64,000 nucleotides of DNA. It comes from Phaeobacter sp. 22II1-1F12B. Lineage in GTDB: Bacteria > Pseudomonadota > Alphaproteobacteria > Rhodobacterales > Rhodobacteraceae. Position numbers and translations under genes: made by a program. This document shows positions 25,706 through 43,989 of this stretch, piece by piece. The notes below the pieces were generated by a model. The model was given only the letters and a program-made list of their open reading frames with translations. It was not told the origin of the DNA and ran no database searches. Position 1 is the first letter of the stretch. Every line of letters begins with the position of its first letter. The stretch is from assembly GCF_002210165.1 (NCBI RefSeq), contig NZ_AQQP01000008.1:62001-126000 (forward strand), written 5' to 3'.

Positions 25706-25976
25706 GAACCTCCGTGCCGCAAGTTTCCAGGCACTTTAAGGAAAAGTTTCGTCAAGAAATTCAAGGTGTCGCAGTGTTCAGACTACATAAGACGCGTTAA
25801 TTTCCGCTGCTACATTGTAATAAATAAAGAAAATCAATTCACCTGGAGTATTTTTCCAAAGTTTTTAATAATCAAGCATTCGTCACAAAATAAACATTTT
25901 CGAATAATGTATTGCTAGCGCTTGCTGAAAGTCCTCGCGGAGGAGGGGGCTTTTCATAACGCTGGCAATATATGGG

Positions 25977-28001
25977 ATGGAGAGAATGTTTAATTCCGAA
26001 ACTATTGCACGCTTGTCTGGTGCCGGCATCGTAATTCTGACGCTGATCCTTGCCACCCTCGGCAGCGGCCTCCTGCTGCTGGAGAATTCGCGCTATAACA
26101 GCTTGGTCGTTGCTCAGGTCGAGGACGATTTGCAGGATGTTGCCCGAGATCTCCAGAGCAAGTTCTATGGTCTGGATGTGACGGCGGGACGTTTGGGAAC
26201 AGCCGCCGCTTCGGACTCGGGCGTTACCGCCGAAATCGCGTCAAACGCGGCCCAGGTTCTCGCGGGGCTCCACCCAAGCATCGCGGGCGTGTCCATTCTG
26301 GATAACCAAATGGGAAGCAAGGTCAGCTACGGATTCCAATCGCCTGAAATGATTGCCTATGCTGACATCGCGTTACAGTTCACGGTCTTTCCGTCGCCCT
26401 TCATAAGTGAGACCATCGAAGACAGCGACGCCTCCAAGCTCCAGCTCGTCGCCTATCCGATCTACAAAAAAGTTGGTGCCACGACGGGTGGCCTATGGGG
26501 CTCGATCCTTGTGGCCTTCCGAGATGATGAGGTCCTGACGGTTCCGACCGGGCAGGAAAGCTATGATGGCAGGCTGCTCGTTGCGCTAAGATCCGTTGAT
26601 CCCTCTTCTGCAACCCAAACGCTTCTCGGCAGCCGACGCGCTTTGACGATGGAGCCTGTCAGCAAAACGATTGCCCTAGGCTCGAACGAATGGGAACTTC
26701 TTGCGGTCCCTTCAGATGGGTGGCCATCCATTTCGGCCTATTTCCTGCCCCTGCTTGCCGTAATCGTTCTTGTCATTTCCCTAGTAACGATTGCCTTGGA
26801 GTGGGTTCGGCGGCTTTCCCGCGAGAAAGTCCACGCGCACAAGCTGTTGAAAAATGCGGTCGAAGCCATCGACGCAGGTTTCGTTCTCTATGACGAGCAT
26901 GATCGGCTTCTTGTTTGCAATTCCCGTTTCGCGGCACCTTTCCGGGATATCCTCGGCGACGTCAGACCCGGGATCCGGTACGAAACCCTTATTCGCATGG
27001 CGTCCAAGGGCCGCCGCAATCGCGATCTGGTTGCCGATGAAGATTGGGTGCGGGAACGGCTCGAGGCGCACAAGGAAGGCCAGGAGTTCGTCTATATGCG
27101 CCCGGACGAAAGCTGGGTGAATGTCTCTGAAAGCCGCACTGCGGATGGTTTCTCGGTCTCTATCCTGACGGAAGTCACTGCGCTGAAGAATGCACAGATC
27201 GCCGCCGAGGCTGCGAACTCCCAAAAGTCAGATTTCCTCAGCAATGTCACACATGAACTTCGTACGCCCCTGACGGTAATCATCGGTTACGCACAGTTTC
27301 TCGCGAAAAAGGGCCTTCTGCCGCAACGCACAGCTTTCCTGTCCGAGTTGGAGAGTAGTGATCAAGAACAAGGGTTGGGAAAGGTCGGGCTTGTCTATGA
27401 TCAGGCCGTCGAACTTTATTCGACCAAGATCGAGAAATCGGCTGATCACATGCTCACCCTCGTGAACGATTTGCTGGACTGGGCGGAAGTGGAGCGAGGA
27501 AAGGTCGACATCGATTTCACCGAAGTCGATGTCGAAGAAGCTGTGCAGTCCATCCTTGATGACCTGACCCCGATGGCCAAGAACAAGGGCCTGACGTTGT
27601 CTGCCGACGTCAACGCGGCCACCGCATTCGCGGACAAAAAGCGCCTGCGTCAGGTTCTGTACAACCTTGTCGGCAACGCGACAAAGTTCACCACAGAGGG
27701 TGGCATCAGTATCACCGCCGAAGAGAACAATGGGCGGGTTTCATTCAGCGTCGAAGATACAGGGTGCGGCATCCAGCGCGAGGATCTCGAACGCATTTTC
27801 GAACGGTTCCAACAGGTCGATAACTCACCCACCCGGGCACATGGCGGGTTTGGTCTTGGCTTGGCTATCGCCAAGCAGATCGTGGAAGCTCACGGAGGAC
27901 GGATGTCAGCCACGAGCGAAGTCGGCAAGGGCAGCTGTTTCCAATTTGACCTGCCGGTTTCCGCGGCGGATGAAGAGCCAGCAGTTCTGTCCGTGGCGTG
28001 A
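25977..28001 (+). CDS. Orphan membrane sensor histidine kinase with PAS domain
   Basis: A 674-residue kinase: membrane helix at about 14-36, extracytoplasmic sensor region about 40-250, second helix about 253-275, a PAS-like domain (about 285-395, NAVEAIDAGFVLYDEHDRLL), a HisKA domain with phospho-acceptor His426 in NVTHELRTPL, and a HATPase domain with NLVGNATKF, EDTGCGIQ and GFGLGLAIAK. A 50-residue insert separates the H box from the rest of the dimerisation helix. No response regulator lies nearby. The signal is unknown. A second ATG at 25986 is a possible start. Confidence 0.88.
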   Translation: MERMFNSETIARLSGAGIVILTLILATLGSGLLLLENSRYNSLVVAQVEDDLQDVARDLQSKFYGLDVTAGRLGTAAASDSGVTAEIASNAAQVLAGLHPSIAGVSILDNQMGSKVSYGFQSPEMIAYADIALQFTVFPSPFISETIEDSDASKLQLVAYPIYKKVGATTGGLWGSILVAFRDDEVLTVPTGQESYDGRLLVALRSVDPSSATQTLLGSRRALTMEPVSKTIALGSNEWELLAVPSDGWPSISAYFLPLLAVIVLVISLVTIALEWVRRLSREKVHAHKLLKNAVEAIDAGFVLYDEHDRLLVCNSRFAAPFRDILGDVRPGIRYETLIRMASKGRRNRDLVADEDWVRERLEAHKEGQEFVYMRPDESWVNVSESRTADGFSVSILTEVTALKNAQIAAEAANSQKSDFLSNVTHELRTPLTVIIGYAQFLAKKGLLPQRTAFLSELESSDQEQGLGKVGLVYDQAVELYSTKIEKSADHMLTLVNDLLDWAEVERGKVDIDFTEVDVEEAVQSILDDLTPMAKNKGLTLSADVNAATAFADKKRLRQVLYNLVGNATKFTTEGGISITAEENNGRVSFSVEDTGCGIQREDLERIFERFQQVDNSPTRAHGGFGLGLAIAKQIVEAHGGRMSATSEVGKGSCFQFDLPVSAADEEPAVLSVA

Positions 28002-28198
28002 AGGACGGTCGGAAAGCATTGGTCGGTAACTCTGCCCTCGGCCTCGGGTAAGGAACGGCGCAGACCGGTGCTCAAGTCACCCGGTCAGACATCTTCAATG
28101 GGTAATTCATAGCCCACCGCGGCAAAGCCGTAGCAGCAAAGGCTGGCTAATCCGTTGCCCGAGCGCCCCTTAATGCCGCCGGTCCAATCGCGATCGGA

Positions 28199-28627
28199 TC
28201 ACTCGCTGACGGAGGCAATATATGCCCAGACGTTCTGCGCATCTTCCTCGTCGTTGAGCTTGAAGATCATCTTGCCCTTGGCCTTGTCGTCTTCAAGATA
28301 GTCTCGCAGGAAACCCGTTGGATCGGCGACATAGCTGACGAACTGCTCTGTATCCCAGTTCAGACCCGCTTCCCCGGCGGCGACCATCGACTCCGAATAA
28401 TTGAAATCTTCGAAGCTCCCCGCCTGCCGTCCAACCACACCGTATAGGTTGGGGCCGACCTTGCCGCCTTTGACCACCGCTTCGCCGCTGGAGTCGATAA
28501 TGGAATGGCAAGCCTTGCACTTGTTGAATTCTCTGGCGCCTTTTTCCGGATCTCCGGATGCGTCCTGCGCAAAAGCGGGAACAGACAGCGCAAGCGAAAA
28601 CGCTGAAACCAAATTGATGATCTTCAT
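28199..28627 (-). CDS. cycA: Cytochrome c2
   Basis: A 142-residue exported c-type cytochrome: signal peptide cleaved near residue 21 (ALSVPAFAQ), heme site CKACH at 37-41, and axial Met120 in GKMIFKL, followed by a closing helix DEEDAQNVWAYIASV like that of Rhodobacter cytochrome c2. It carries electrons from the bc1 complex back to the reaction centre. The ATG at 28627 has GGGAGG five bases before it; the upstream ATG at 28648 has none. It closes the leftward photosynthesis unit next to hemA. Confidence 0.88.
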   Translation of the reverse strand: MKIINLVSAFSLALSVPAFAQDASGDPEKGAREFNKCKACHSIIDSSGEAVVKGGKVGPNLYGVVGRQAGSFEDFNYSESMVAAGEAGLNWDTEQFVSYVADPTGFLRDYLEDDKAKGKMIFKLNDEEDAQNVWAYIASVSE

Positions 28628-28710
28628 CACGACCTCCCAAATTGACACGTGTAAATCTAGCGCACCATTCTATCTGTCAAGTACGGCGGCTGGAGTTTTG
28701 TATTTTCCTG

Positions 28711-29925
28711 TTACGCGACCGACCGGGCCAGCGCGCACTGCTTCCACAGAACGGACAGGGCCTGCACCAGATGATCGATATCCGCGTCGCTGTGCAGCGG
28801 CGATGGCGTAAAGCGCAGGCGCTCCGTTCCCTTGGGTACTGTCGGATAGTTGATCGGCTGCACGTAGATGCCGTAGTCGTTCATCAGGATATCGGCCAGC
28901 ATCCGGCATTTGACCGGATCCTTGATCATCACCGGGATGATGTGGCTGGGATTGTCGAGATGGGGAATGCCCTGCGCTGTGAGCATCGACCGCAGTCTCG
29001 CTACTCGGTCACGCTGGATTTTGCGTTCCTCGTCCGACTGCTTCAGATGCGCGATACTCGCTTGTGCGGCGGCCGCGATGGCAGGGGGAAGCGCCGTGGT
29101 GAAAATGAAACCCGAGGCGAAAGAACGGATAAAATCGCACATTGACGCCGATCCGGTTATATAACCGCCCATGCAGCCGTAGGCCTTGCCCAGTGTCCCC
29201 TCGATCAGGGTAATGCGGTCGGACAGCCCTTCGCGTTCGCTGATACCACCGCCGCGCGCCCCATAGAGCCCGACCGCGTGAACCTCATCCAGATAGGTCA
29301 TCGCGCCATGTTTTTCGGCGACGTCGACGATCTCCTGCATCGGGCAGATATCGCCGTCCATCGAATACACCGATTCAAAGGCGACGATCTTGCAGGTATT
29401 GGCCGGCAGGGCCGATAGCGCGCGATCAAGGTCTTCCGGGTCGTTATGCTTCCAGATGACCTTGTGGGCGCGGGACTGGCGGATGCCTTCGATCATGCTC
29501 GCGTGGTTAAGCGAGTCCGACAGGATCACCGCATCGGGCAGGCGGCTGCCCAGCGTCGACAGGGCGGCCCAGTTCGACACATAGCCCGAGGTGAACAGCA
29601 AGGCGTCCTGCTTGCCGTGCAGATCGGCCAGTTCCCGTTCCAGCAGCAGGTGATGGTGGTTCGTCCCCGAGATATTGCGCGTCCCGCCCGCGCCGGTGCC
29701 GCAGCGGTCGATAGCCTGTTTCATGGCCTCGCGCACCACCGGATGCTGACCCATCCCAAGATAGTCGTTCGAGCACCAGACCGTCACCTCGTCCGGCGCA
29801 TTGTCATCATGGCTCTTCGCGCGGGGAAAATGCCCGCAGCGCCGCTCTAGCTCGGCGAACACGCGGTAATTTCCCTCTTTCTTCAAAGCGTTGAGTTGCG
29901 TGTCGAACATGGCATCAAAATCCAT
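28711..29925 (-). CDS. hemA: 5-aminolevulinate synthase
   Basis: A 404-residue PLP enzyme that joins glycine and succinyl-CoA to 5-aminolevulinate, the first step of tetrapyrrole synthesis. Visible marks are [34 protein letters not shown] and the PLP-binding Lys in EGTLGKAYG. Length is normal. The start overlaps the end of puhE by 11 bases and has GGGAGG upstream. Its place in the cluster links heme/bacteriochlorophyll precursor supply to pigment-protein assembly. Confidence 0.96.
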   Translation of the reverse strand: MDFDAMFDTQLNALKKEGNYRVFAELERRCGHFPRAKSHDDNAPDEVTVWCSNDYLGMGQHPVVREAMKQAIDRCGTGAGGTRNISGTNHHHLLLERELADLHGKQDALLFTSGYVSNWAALSTLGSRLPDAVILSDSLNHASMIEGIRQSRAHKVIWKHNDPEDLDRALSALPANTCKIVAFESVYSMDGDICPMQEIVDVAEKHGAMTYLDEVHAVGLYGARGGGISEREGLSDRITLIEGTLGKAYGCMGGYITGSASMCDFIRSFASGFIFTTALPPAIAAAAQASIAHLKQSDEERKIQRDRVARLRSMLTAQGIPHLDNPSHIIPVMIKDPVKCRMLADILMNDYGIYVQPINYPTVPKGTERLRFTPSPLHSDADIDHLVQALSVLWKQCALARSVA

Positions 29926-30718
29926 GATGCACCTCCCGTATTGTTTTCTTGGTTTGGGTGGGTTTCGGCGCGGGAAGCATCCAGCGCCAGAGTTTCGCGT
30001 CGGGCAAGGGCAGGACCATCAGCCAGTGCTCGACCAGCGCAAGCCCGGTGATCGCGGCAACAAGCGCATAGCCGGTGCGCGCGCCCACGCTCTCGGCCGC
30101 CAGCAGCCGGTCCAGCCAGCAATCGGTGGCAAAGGCCAGCAGCGTCACCGACACCGGGAAGAGCCAGTTCATCGGTGCCATCCGGAAATGGCTTGGCAGG
30201 TGCGACAGGGCTTCGGGCAGGAACTCCAGATTGATCCGTGGCACGCCAAGATAGAGGTTCAGCTTGGCTGAAATCCGCGCCGCGAAAAGCACAAGGAAGG
30301 TCCATACCCCAACCTGGTTTTCGGCACCCCAACCAAGGGCCAGCATCGCCAGCGCAAAGCCGAGGATGAGCATCTCATGATGGGCGATGGTGCCCCACGC
30401 CCGGATGAACCTTTCCCATTCAGGAATGTCTTTCGGGCAGGGATGCAGGTTCGGGCCGGTGGCAAGCCCGGTCAGAAAAGCAAGCTCGATCCAGCCCCAT
30501 ATCGCCAGCGCCGCAAAAAAGCCGCCATAGGCGCCCATGCTGCTTGTGTCCTGCAGCGTCGCCGTGAACCCCCAGATACCAAGCCCGAGGAGCGGCAGCG
30601 CGGCCAGTGCCACCTGAGTTCCGGCTCTCCCCGCACGCCGCACCACGATCAGGATCGCGCCGGTGGCGAACCACCAGAGGAACAATGCAGACAGTGCGGC
30701 GATCCAGGGGTTTTCCAT
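29915..30718 (-). CDS. puhE: Photosynthetic complex assembly protein PuhE
   Basis: A 267-residue membrane protein with about seven or eight hydrophobic spans (for example [17 protein letters not shown] at 9-25 and [17 protein letters not shown] near 181), matching the DUF3623/PuhE family of the puh operon. It supports assembly of reaction centre or LH1 in Rhodobacter. The start overlaps the acsF stop by one base (TGATG), and its end overlaps hemA. Confidence 0.88.
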   Translation of the reverse strand: MENPWIAALSALFLWWFATGAILIVVRRAGRAGTQVALAALPLLGLGIWGFTATLQDTSSMGAYGGFFAALAIWGWIELAFLTGLATGPNLHPCPKDIPEWERFIRAWGTIAHHEMLILGFALAMLALGWGAENQVGVWTFLVLFAARISAKLNLYLGVPRINLEFLPEALSHLPSHFRMAPMNWLFPVSVTLLAFATDCWLDRLLAAESVGARTGYALVAAITGLALVEHWLMVLPLPDAKLWRWMLPAPKPTQTKKTIREVHHGF

Positions 30719-31842
30719 CAGTAGGCAGGCTCCAGACGGGTCGAGGCTGGAACCACGTGGCGCTTGACCGGGATCGTATAAAGCCCGGCAAAGGCCATCG
30801 CCGCCCGCGCCGAATTCAGCGTGCTCGTAAACCAGCCGCCCAACCCGCCGCGCTTCTTGCCCTCGGCAATTCGTGCATTGGCGCGCTGCAGTTTCTCACA
30901 GCCGCGCTGCCATCTCGGGTTCTCGATATCCAGTGTGATCGGAAAGATCTGCTTGGTCAGCTCGGAGGTCTTGGTAAACACTTCCCGCGCGTACCAGTCG
31001 GGGTCGACGCCAAGAGCTTCGTGAAAAGCCGGGCGCTGATGGTCGCGCACGTACATGGTGCCGTATACCGCCGTCAGGAAGAACTTGATCCAGTAGACAT
31101 TCATCCCCGAGGTCAGCTTGGGATCACTTTTCATCAGGAGCGCAAAGGCTTCGCCGTGGCGGAACTCGTCGTTGCACCACTCTTCGAACCATTTGAAGAT
31201 CGGGTGAAACCGATGCTCGGGATGCGCCTGCAGATGCCGGAAAATCGTGATATAGCGGGCATAGCCGATCTTTTCCGACAGGTAGGTGGCGTAATAGATG
31301 AATTTCGGCCGGAAATAGGTGTATTTCTTCTTTTGCGTCAGAAAGCCGAGGTTGATCGCCACACCGGCTTCGCGCAGCGCGTCGTTGATGAACCCCGCAT
31401 GCCGGGCTTCATCCCGCGCCATCAGCTGGAAAAGCTGGGTGATGTCCTTGTTCGTCCCGCGCCGTTTCATTTCCTTGTATAGCACGCAGCCCGAGAATTC
31501 GGCGGTGCAGGACGAGATCAGAAAGTCGATGAACTCCTTGCGCAGCCCCGGCTCCATCCTGTCCCAGTCGACATGGTCCCAGTCTTCGTTTTTCTTGAAA
31601 TGGCCCTTGTTAGGGTCGCTTTTCATTTCGTCGATCAGCGCGTCCCAATCGGCGCGAACAGGCGACACGTCGATGGCGTCCATCTCGTCGAAATCGGTCG
31701 TATAGAACCGGGGCGTCAGCAGCGTGTTCTGCATGGCCACGTCCGTGGCCGAGGTGCTGTCGATGTCCGACTGAGCCTGCTGAAGCGCCAGCGACTCTTC
31801 GGCATTGGTCATGTCGGCGGTGTGCATGGTCTGGATGTTCAT
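30718..31842 (-). CDS. acsF: Mg-protoporphyrin IX monomethyl ester oxidative cyclase
   Basis: A 374-residue diiron enzyme that forms the isocyclic ring of bacteriochlorophyll using O2. The two diiron signatures DEARHAGF and DEFRHGEAF are intact. The ATG at 31842 overlaps the upstream stop (ATGA) and has GAGGTGA before it; a longer in-frame version lacks such support. The oxygen-dependent cyclase fits pigment synthesis under air. No bchE (the anaerobic alternative) is visible in the window. Confidence 0.95.
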   Translation of the reverse strand: MNIQTMHTADMTNAEESLALQQAQSDIDSTSATDVAMQNTLLTPRFYTTDFDEMDAIDVSPVRADWDALIDEMKSDPNKGHFKKNEDWDHVDWDRMEPGLRKEFIDFLISSCTAEFSGCVLYKEMKRRGTNKDITQLFQLMARDEARHAGFINDALREAGVAINLGFLTQKKKYTYFRPKFIYYATYLSEKIGYARYITIFRHLQAHPEHRFHPIFKWFEEWCNDEFRHGEAFALLMKSDPKLTSGMNVYWIKFFLTAVYGTMYVRDHQRPAFHEALGVDPDWYAREVFTKTSELTKQIFPITLDIENPRWQRGCEKLQRANARIAEGKKRGGLGGWFTSTLNSARAAMAFAGLYTIPVKRHVVPASTRLEPAY

Positions 31843-32135
31843 AGCGTCACCTCTTCCGAGAATGAGAATTCGCAAAGCTCCATCACTTCGAGATCCCCGG
31901 TACAGCGGGTCCAAAATCGCTCCAGCGCACTGGCGCGAAAAATGACCGCCTCGCGTTCTTCGCTGACGACCTCGCCAAAGGGCGCCATGATCTCCGGGCC
32001 CTGTACCTGAACCTCGTCACCCGGATTGACGGTGACGCCGTTGCTGAATCGCACATGCGCGTGCAGGCTTTCGAACCTGTGGCTGATTTCGACGGTGCAG
32101 GGTGCCCGTTCGACTTCCTTAGTGATCAGTCCCAT
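31839..32135 (-). CDS. Conserved small protein of the puh-acsF region, function unknown
   Basis: A 98-residue soluble protein between puhC and acsF. It has a beta-rich middle (FSNGVTVNPGDEVQVQGPEI) resembling a small barrel, an ending rich in Glu and no cysteine cluster or membrane span. The ATG at 32135 has GGGAAG before it. It is coupled to acsF by ATGA. A gene of similar size sits here in other Rhodobacteraceae clusters. A role with the cyclase is a guess from the coupling. Confidence 0.65.
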   Translation of the reverse strand: MGLITKEVERAPCTVEISHRFESLHAHVRFSNGVTVNPGDEVQVQGPEIMAPFGEVVSEEREAVIFRASALERFWTRCTGDLEVMELCEFSFSEEVTL

Positions 32136-32148
32136 TTTTGCTTCCCTT

Positions 32149-32616
32149 TCATCTGTCCAGAAGCCTGGCGAAGGCCCTGGCATTATCCGCGCCGAACCCC
32201 ATGAGGTCGGCGCTCCAGCCTGTGCTGGGGTCGGTAATGGCAATACGGCCGGTGTCGCGGCGCACCAGCACGACCGGCCCGTCCGGTGCGGCCCGGTTCT
32301 TGATCCTTTCGCGGTTGATGACGCGGGCGACCCCGGCGACGAACCCTCCCTCTTCTGGACCAAGGTCGGCCATCAGGCTCCCGTCGGGGTTAAGCACCTG
32401 CACCGCGCCGCTGAGATCGTTAAAGGACAGGATCATCTCGCGCTCCGCGACGATCGCACCTTCGGGCGGTGTGGCGGACAGGGGCACGTCGCTTAGCCGG
32501 GCATAGGTGACAAGGGCCAGCACGCAGACAACCAGCGCGAACATCGCGCGCAGCAGGTAACGCGGGATTTTCCCGTCGGGGGCTGCTCTGCGTTCTGCGC
32601 TGGCGTACATGGTCAT
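32149..32616 (-). CDS. puhC: Photosynthetic complex assembly protein PuhC
   Basis: A 155-residue protein with a cytoplasmic N-terminus, one membrane helix (about 19-39, RYLLRAMFALVVCVLALVTY) and a periplasmic domain. The arrangement and place after puhB match PuhC, needed for normal assembly of the reaction centre-LH1 complex in Rhodobacter. It is 9 bases after puhB and 13 before the next gene. Confidence 0.88.
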   Translation of the reverse strand: MTMYASAERRAAPDGKIPRYLLRAMFALVVCVLALVTYARLSDVPLSATPPEGAIVAEREMILSFNDLSGAVQVLNPDGSLMADLGPEEGGFVAGVARVINRERIKNRAAPDGPVVLVRRDTGRIAITDPSTGWSADLMGFGADNARAFARLLDR

Positions 32617-32625
32617 GATCTCATC

Positions 32626-33255
32626 TCACTCTGCGGCCATCACCTGCGGTGCCGGGCGCCGTTCGATCCGGGGTGTCGAGACGCGGGTTTCTGCGGCATC
32701 GGTCAGCAGAGCGGCGACCTTTTCGGAGTCGGGAATGCAGCGCAGGGCAGGTTGTGTCTGGAAATGCCAAGGCCGGACATGCGGCCAGCAGACAAGGTAA
32801 CTCAGCCTCACACTGCCGTCAGGCTTCAGCGCAATCGTCCCGGTTCCGTCGCGGCGCAGCGACAGGTCGGCTGTCGCGATCCGGGTAAAGGGCATGTTCA
32901 GCGTGACCGTCAGGGCCGATCCGATGCGCATTGCTACCCGTCGATTGGTCAGCGTGTAAACCGTGGACCGTGCCTGCACAAAGGCGACGATCCAGAGCAG
33001 CCCGCAGCTGATCGCGCCAAGGATCAGAAAGGGAATGGCCGCCGCAATGGCCAAGTCGAGCGGCATCTGATCGACCACGGTGACAAACCGCCAAAGCGTC
33101 AATACCACGAAATACCCCGCAATCCAAAGGATACTCAGCGCCTCGCGCGCCAGCGCCCATGTTTCCGGACGCCCCTGCCAAAGGATCTCTTCGCCTTTTG
33201 GCGGCAGTTCCGGCAGGCCCTTTATCGGTTCTGCGGCGAAATCGTCATGGCTCAT
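32626..33255 (-). CDS. puhB: Photosynthetic complex assembly protein PuhB
   Basis: A 209-residue membrane protein with a PH-like domain: GEEILWQGRPETWALAREAL (about 21-40), two to three hydrophobic segments at about 45-100, and YTLTNRRVAMRIGSAL near 115-130. PuhB assists reaction-centre assembly in Rhodobacter. The ATG at 33255 has AAGGAG eight bases upstream. It follows puhA by 25 bases. Confidence 0.9.
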   Translation of the reverse strand: MSHDDFAAEPIKGLPELPPKGEEILWQGRPETWALAREALSILWIAGYFVVLTLWRFVTVVDQMPLDLAIAAAIPFLILGAISCGLLWIVAFVQARSTVYTLTNRRVAMRIGSALTVTLNMPFTRIATADLSLRRDGTGTIALKPDGSVRLSYLVCWPHVRPWHFQTQPALRCIPDSEKVAALLTDAAETRVSTPRIERRPAPQVMAAE

Positions 33256-33280
33256 GGCGTCGTCTCCTTGCGTCGGGGTG

Positions 33281-34057
33281 TCAAAGCTGCGGCTCAAGCC
33301 GCTCCGCACTGGCGTAAAGAAGACCTCCGGCGTAATAGCCGCTGATCTTGTCTTCCTCGAGCAGTGTCACCTGATTGGGCGCCGTGTGCCGGGGAACCGC
33401 TTCGAAATGGCTGGAAAAGATCGACCGGACCGCAACATGGTTCGATTTCACCTTTGCCATCGGCATCGGCACCAGCCGTGACCCCGTCCCGATATTGCCG
33501 TCCAGCTCGATTTCGAGATAGCGCACCATCTGTTCCGGCTCGTCGAGCCAGAGATCCTTGATCCGTCCCACGATCACCCCGTCGCCCGCGACAACTGGCA
33601 TCCCGCGCGGATCGCGGCCCGCGACGATCTGGTAATGTTCAGAGGCTGCCATCGGCACGATCTTGGGGTGCCCGGCCCCGTCCAGTTCTGGCACGTCACG
33701 CCGCATCGCCCATGAGGCAGGCCCGACCCCGTCGATCATCGGATCGCCAAGCGGGACCATCGGAAAACCTTCACTGACCGCCGTACGGGCTAGCGCCATA
33801 TCAAGACCGGCGCGTTCGCCCTTTTGGTCGCTTGGAAACGAAACGACCCCGCGCCCATGCGGCAGGATAAAGGTCTTGTCATCCGGCACCGGGAACATGC
33901 CCTGGTTCGCCGAAGGCTCGCCATTCTCGTTCTGCAGCGGATAACCTTCGCGCATGTTCTCGCGCTGAAGGTAATAGATTAGCAGCGCGAAAAAGATCCA
34001 GAAAAGCCAGATCGACAGGCTGGCGAGATCGAAATTGCCAAAGAATGTCTGTGTCAT
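33281..34057 (-). CDS. puhA: Reaction centre H subunit
   Basis: A 258-residue protein with a short periplasmic N-terminus, a single membrane helix (about 12-34, [20 protein letters not shown]) and a large cytoplasmic PRC-barrel domain ([20 protein letters not shown] near 175). The H subunit caps the L/M core and guides protons to QB. The ATG at 34057 has AAAGGA upstream. It is preceded by lhaA, the usual order. Confidence 0.95.
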   Translation of the reverse strand: MTQTFFGNFDLASLSIWLFWIFFALLIYYLQRENMREGYPLQNENGEPSANQGMFPVPDDKTFILPHGRGVVSFPSDQKGERAGLDMALARTAVSEGFPMVPLGDPMIDGVGPASWAMRRDVPELDGAGHPKIVPMAASEHYQIVAGRDPRGMPVVAGDGVIVGRIKDLWLDEPEQMVRYLEIELDGNIGTGSRLVPMPMAKVKSNHVAVRSIFSSHFEAVPRHTAPNQVTLLEEDKISGYYAGGLLYASAERLEPQL

Positions 34058-34085
34058 GGAATGATCCTTTCCGGCGTCAAAGATG

Positions 34086-35525
34086 TCATGTCGGGAAATC
34101 GGCAAGGCCGATCCGAGTCGCGGTTGCAGTAGGGGGGGCAGGTCGGACCGCGCTGCGCACAAGCGGGCCAAGCGCCGCAAGCGTCACAAAGATCAGTCCG
34201 ATTTCGATATGGTAGACGAAAGAGTATCCGGTCGAGGCGCTGTTCAGTCCGGCGCCCAGATGCCCGGCCATCGCCTGCGTGTTGATGACATCGCGCAGCG
34301 TGCCACCAATCGCGATGGACAGCCCGGCGGCTGTGGCCTGCGCCGCACCCCATGCGCCAAGGGCAAGACCGCGTCCGGCGACATCGCCAACCGGCAGCGC
34401 CATGGCGGCGGTCAGGGTGGCCACCGCAAAGAACCCGCCGCCCAGTCCGATCAGCCCGGCACCGGCAAAGAACAGCAAGCCCGACTGCATCGGCGCGGCA
34501 AAGATCACCAGCGAAAAGGCAACCAGCCCCACCATCAGCCCTAGCGCGGCAATGCGGAACGGATCGCCATCCCGGGCCAGTCTCCGCGCGGCTGCGCAAA
34601 ATCCAGCCAGTGCGCCGCATGCCCAGACAGCCGTGAGCATGGTCGTCGCCCCGACCGAAAGACCAAGGATCTCACCGCCATATGGCTCTAGCAGCACATC
34701 CTGCATATTGAACGCCATGGTGCCGAAAAAGACGACCACAAGCAGGCGCACAGCTTGGGCGCGCGCGGCGAAATCGGTCCAGGCATCCGCGAATTTCGGA
34801 CGCGGCGCGCTGCGTTCGGACCGGCTCATCGGGCGCACGGCTTCCTGCTTCCAGAGCGCGATCAGGTTCAGCGCGATGCCAACCACCGCCGCGCCTTGCA
34901 CCACTCGCACCAGCCGCAGGCCCGAGAAATCGCGCAGCAGCCAGCCGATGATCACCGCCGACAGACCCATGCCCACAAGGAACATCACGTAGAGCAGTGC
35001 TACGACGCGTGGCCGGGTTTCGTCGCTTGCCCGGTCGCTGGCCAGCGCCAGCCCGGCGGTCTGTGTCATATGCAGCCCCAGCCCGGTCATCAGGAAGGCC
35101 AGCGCCGCCAGCACTTCGCCCGCAAAAGGCACGTGGTGAACCGGGTTGCCGCCAAGAACCAAAAGCGCAAAGGGCATCACCGCCAGCCCGCCCATCTGCC
35201 ACAGCGAGCCGAACCAGAGATAGGGAATCCGTTTCCAGCCGATGGCGCTGCGATGGGTATCGCTGCGAAATCCAAGCAGGGCGCGGAACGGCGCGATCAG
35301 AACGGGCAGCGCGATCATCACGGCCACCACGCTCGCCATGACGTTCAGCTCTACGATCATCACCCGGTTCAGCGTCCCCAGTAACATGACCGAGGCCATG
35401 CCGACCGAAACCTGAAACAGCGAAAGGCGCAGCAGTTGCCCCATTGTCAGCCCCGGGCTGGCCGCATCCGCAAAGGGCAGGGCGCTCGGCGACAACAGGG
35501 TCAGGGGGCTGCGCCGGGTCTTCAT
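34086..35525 (-). CDS. lhaA: LH1 assembly protein LhaA (PucC/BCD family)
   Basis: A 479-residue, 12-span major-facilitator-type protein of the bacteriochlorophyll-delivery family. Conserved stretches are [20 protein letters not shown], the loop [20 protein letters not shown] and [20 protein letters not shown]. LhaA promotes LH1 assembly around the reaction centre. The ATG overlaps the bchM stop (ATGA). The paralogue at 47435 belongs to the bchG-bchP unit. Confidence 0.93.
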   Translation of the reverse strand: MKTRRSPLTLLSPSALPFADAASPGLTMGQLLRLSLFQVSVGMASVMLLGTLNRVMIVELNVMASVVAVMIALPVLIAPFRALLGFRSDTHRSAIGWKRIPYLWFGSLWQMGGLAVMPFALLVLGGNPVHHVPFAGEVLAALAFLMTGLGLHMTQTAGLALASDRASDETRPRVVALLYVMFLVGMGLSAVIIGWLLRDFSGLRLVRVVQGAAVVGIALNLIALWKQEAVRPMSRSERSAPRPKFADAWTDFAARAQAVRLLVVVFFGTMAFNMQDVLLEPYGGEILGLSVGATTMLTAVWACGALAGFCAAARRLARDGDPFRIAALGLMVGLVAFSLVIFAAPMQSGLLFFAGAGLIGLGGGFFAVATLTAAMALPVGDVAGRGLALGAWGAAQATAAGLSIAIGGTLRDVINTQAMAGHLGAGLNSASTGYSFVYHIEIGLIFVTLAALGPLVRSAVRPAPPTATATRIGLADFPT

Positions 35526-36192
35526 GAGCGATACTCCAGCGCGTGCGAGATATAAAAGCCCGAGCTTGTCCGTCCCACATCGGTCATGCGAGCGGGTCCA
35601 CCAAGTTCGCGTACCAGACGTGTTGGCGAATGCGGCACCATGACAGGGGACCGGTCGGCGCGCGGAAACATCTTGCCGCTGTGCCACATCGCCATCAGCA
35701 ACGGTGTGCGGGGCGCCACGGTGAAAACCAGCGACTGCGTGCAGCGCCCACCAAGCCCGGATACCGCCTCCCGTATATCCTCCGGCCCATAGTAGATCAG
35801 GCTGTCCATCGCCAGCGCGTGATCGAACGTTCCTAGTTCCGCGTCGAGCATATCGCCCACCGCATAGCGCACGCGGCCTGCTAATGCCGGGTCAAGCCGT
35901 CGCCGGGCGATTTCGATCAGCGAGGGCGAGACATCCACCGCGACGACATCTGCACCGCGCGCGGCCAGTTCCGCCGTCATCTGACCGGCGCCACAGCCCG
36001 CATCCAGTATCCGCGCGCCGCGCAGATCGTCGGGCAACCGCGCCAGCATCCGGGCACGCATCTGGTCACGGCCCCGGCGCACGGTTTCGCGGATACGACT
36101 GACCTTGGCCGTGCTGGTCAGGCGCTCCCATGTGCGGGTCGCGGTCTGGTCGAAATAGGTTTCGACCCGGTTGCGTGTCGCCTCGTAAGTCA

Positions 36193-36193
<1 letters not shown>
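35522..36193 (-). CDS. bchM: Mg-protoporphyrin IX O-methyltransferase
   Basis: A 223-residue SAM-dependent methyltransferase that esterifies Mg-protoporphyrin IX before the cyclase step. The SAM site ILDAGCGAGQMTAELAARG (about 62-80) is clear, and ALAMDSLIYYGPED marks the substrate region. It overlaps bchL by one base and lhaA by four, so the three are translated in series. Confidence 0.95.
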
Positions 36194-43962
<7,769 letters not shown>

Positions 43963-43989
43963 ATCCGATTCCTCACTTGCCTGTGAGAA

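Noticed and set aside
28002-28198. Possible gene between the histidine kinase and cycA
   Set aside because: No frame of meaningful length, no hairpin or motif that stands out.
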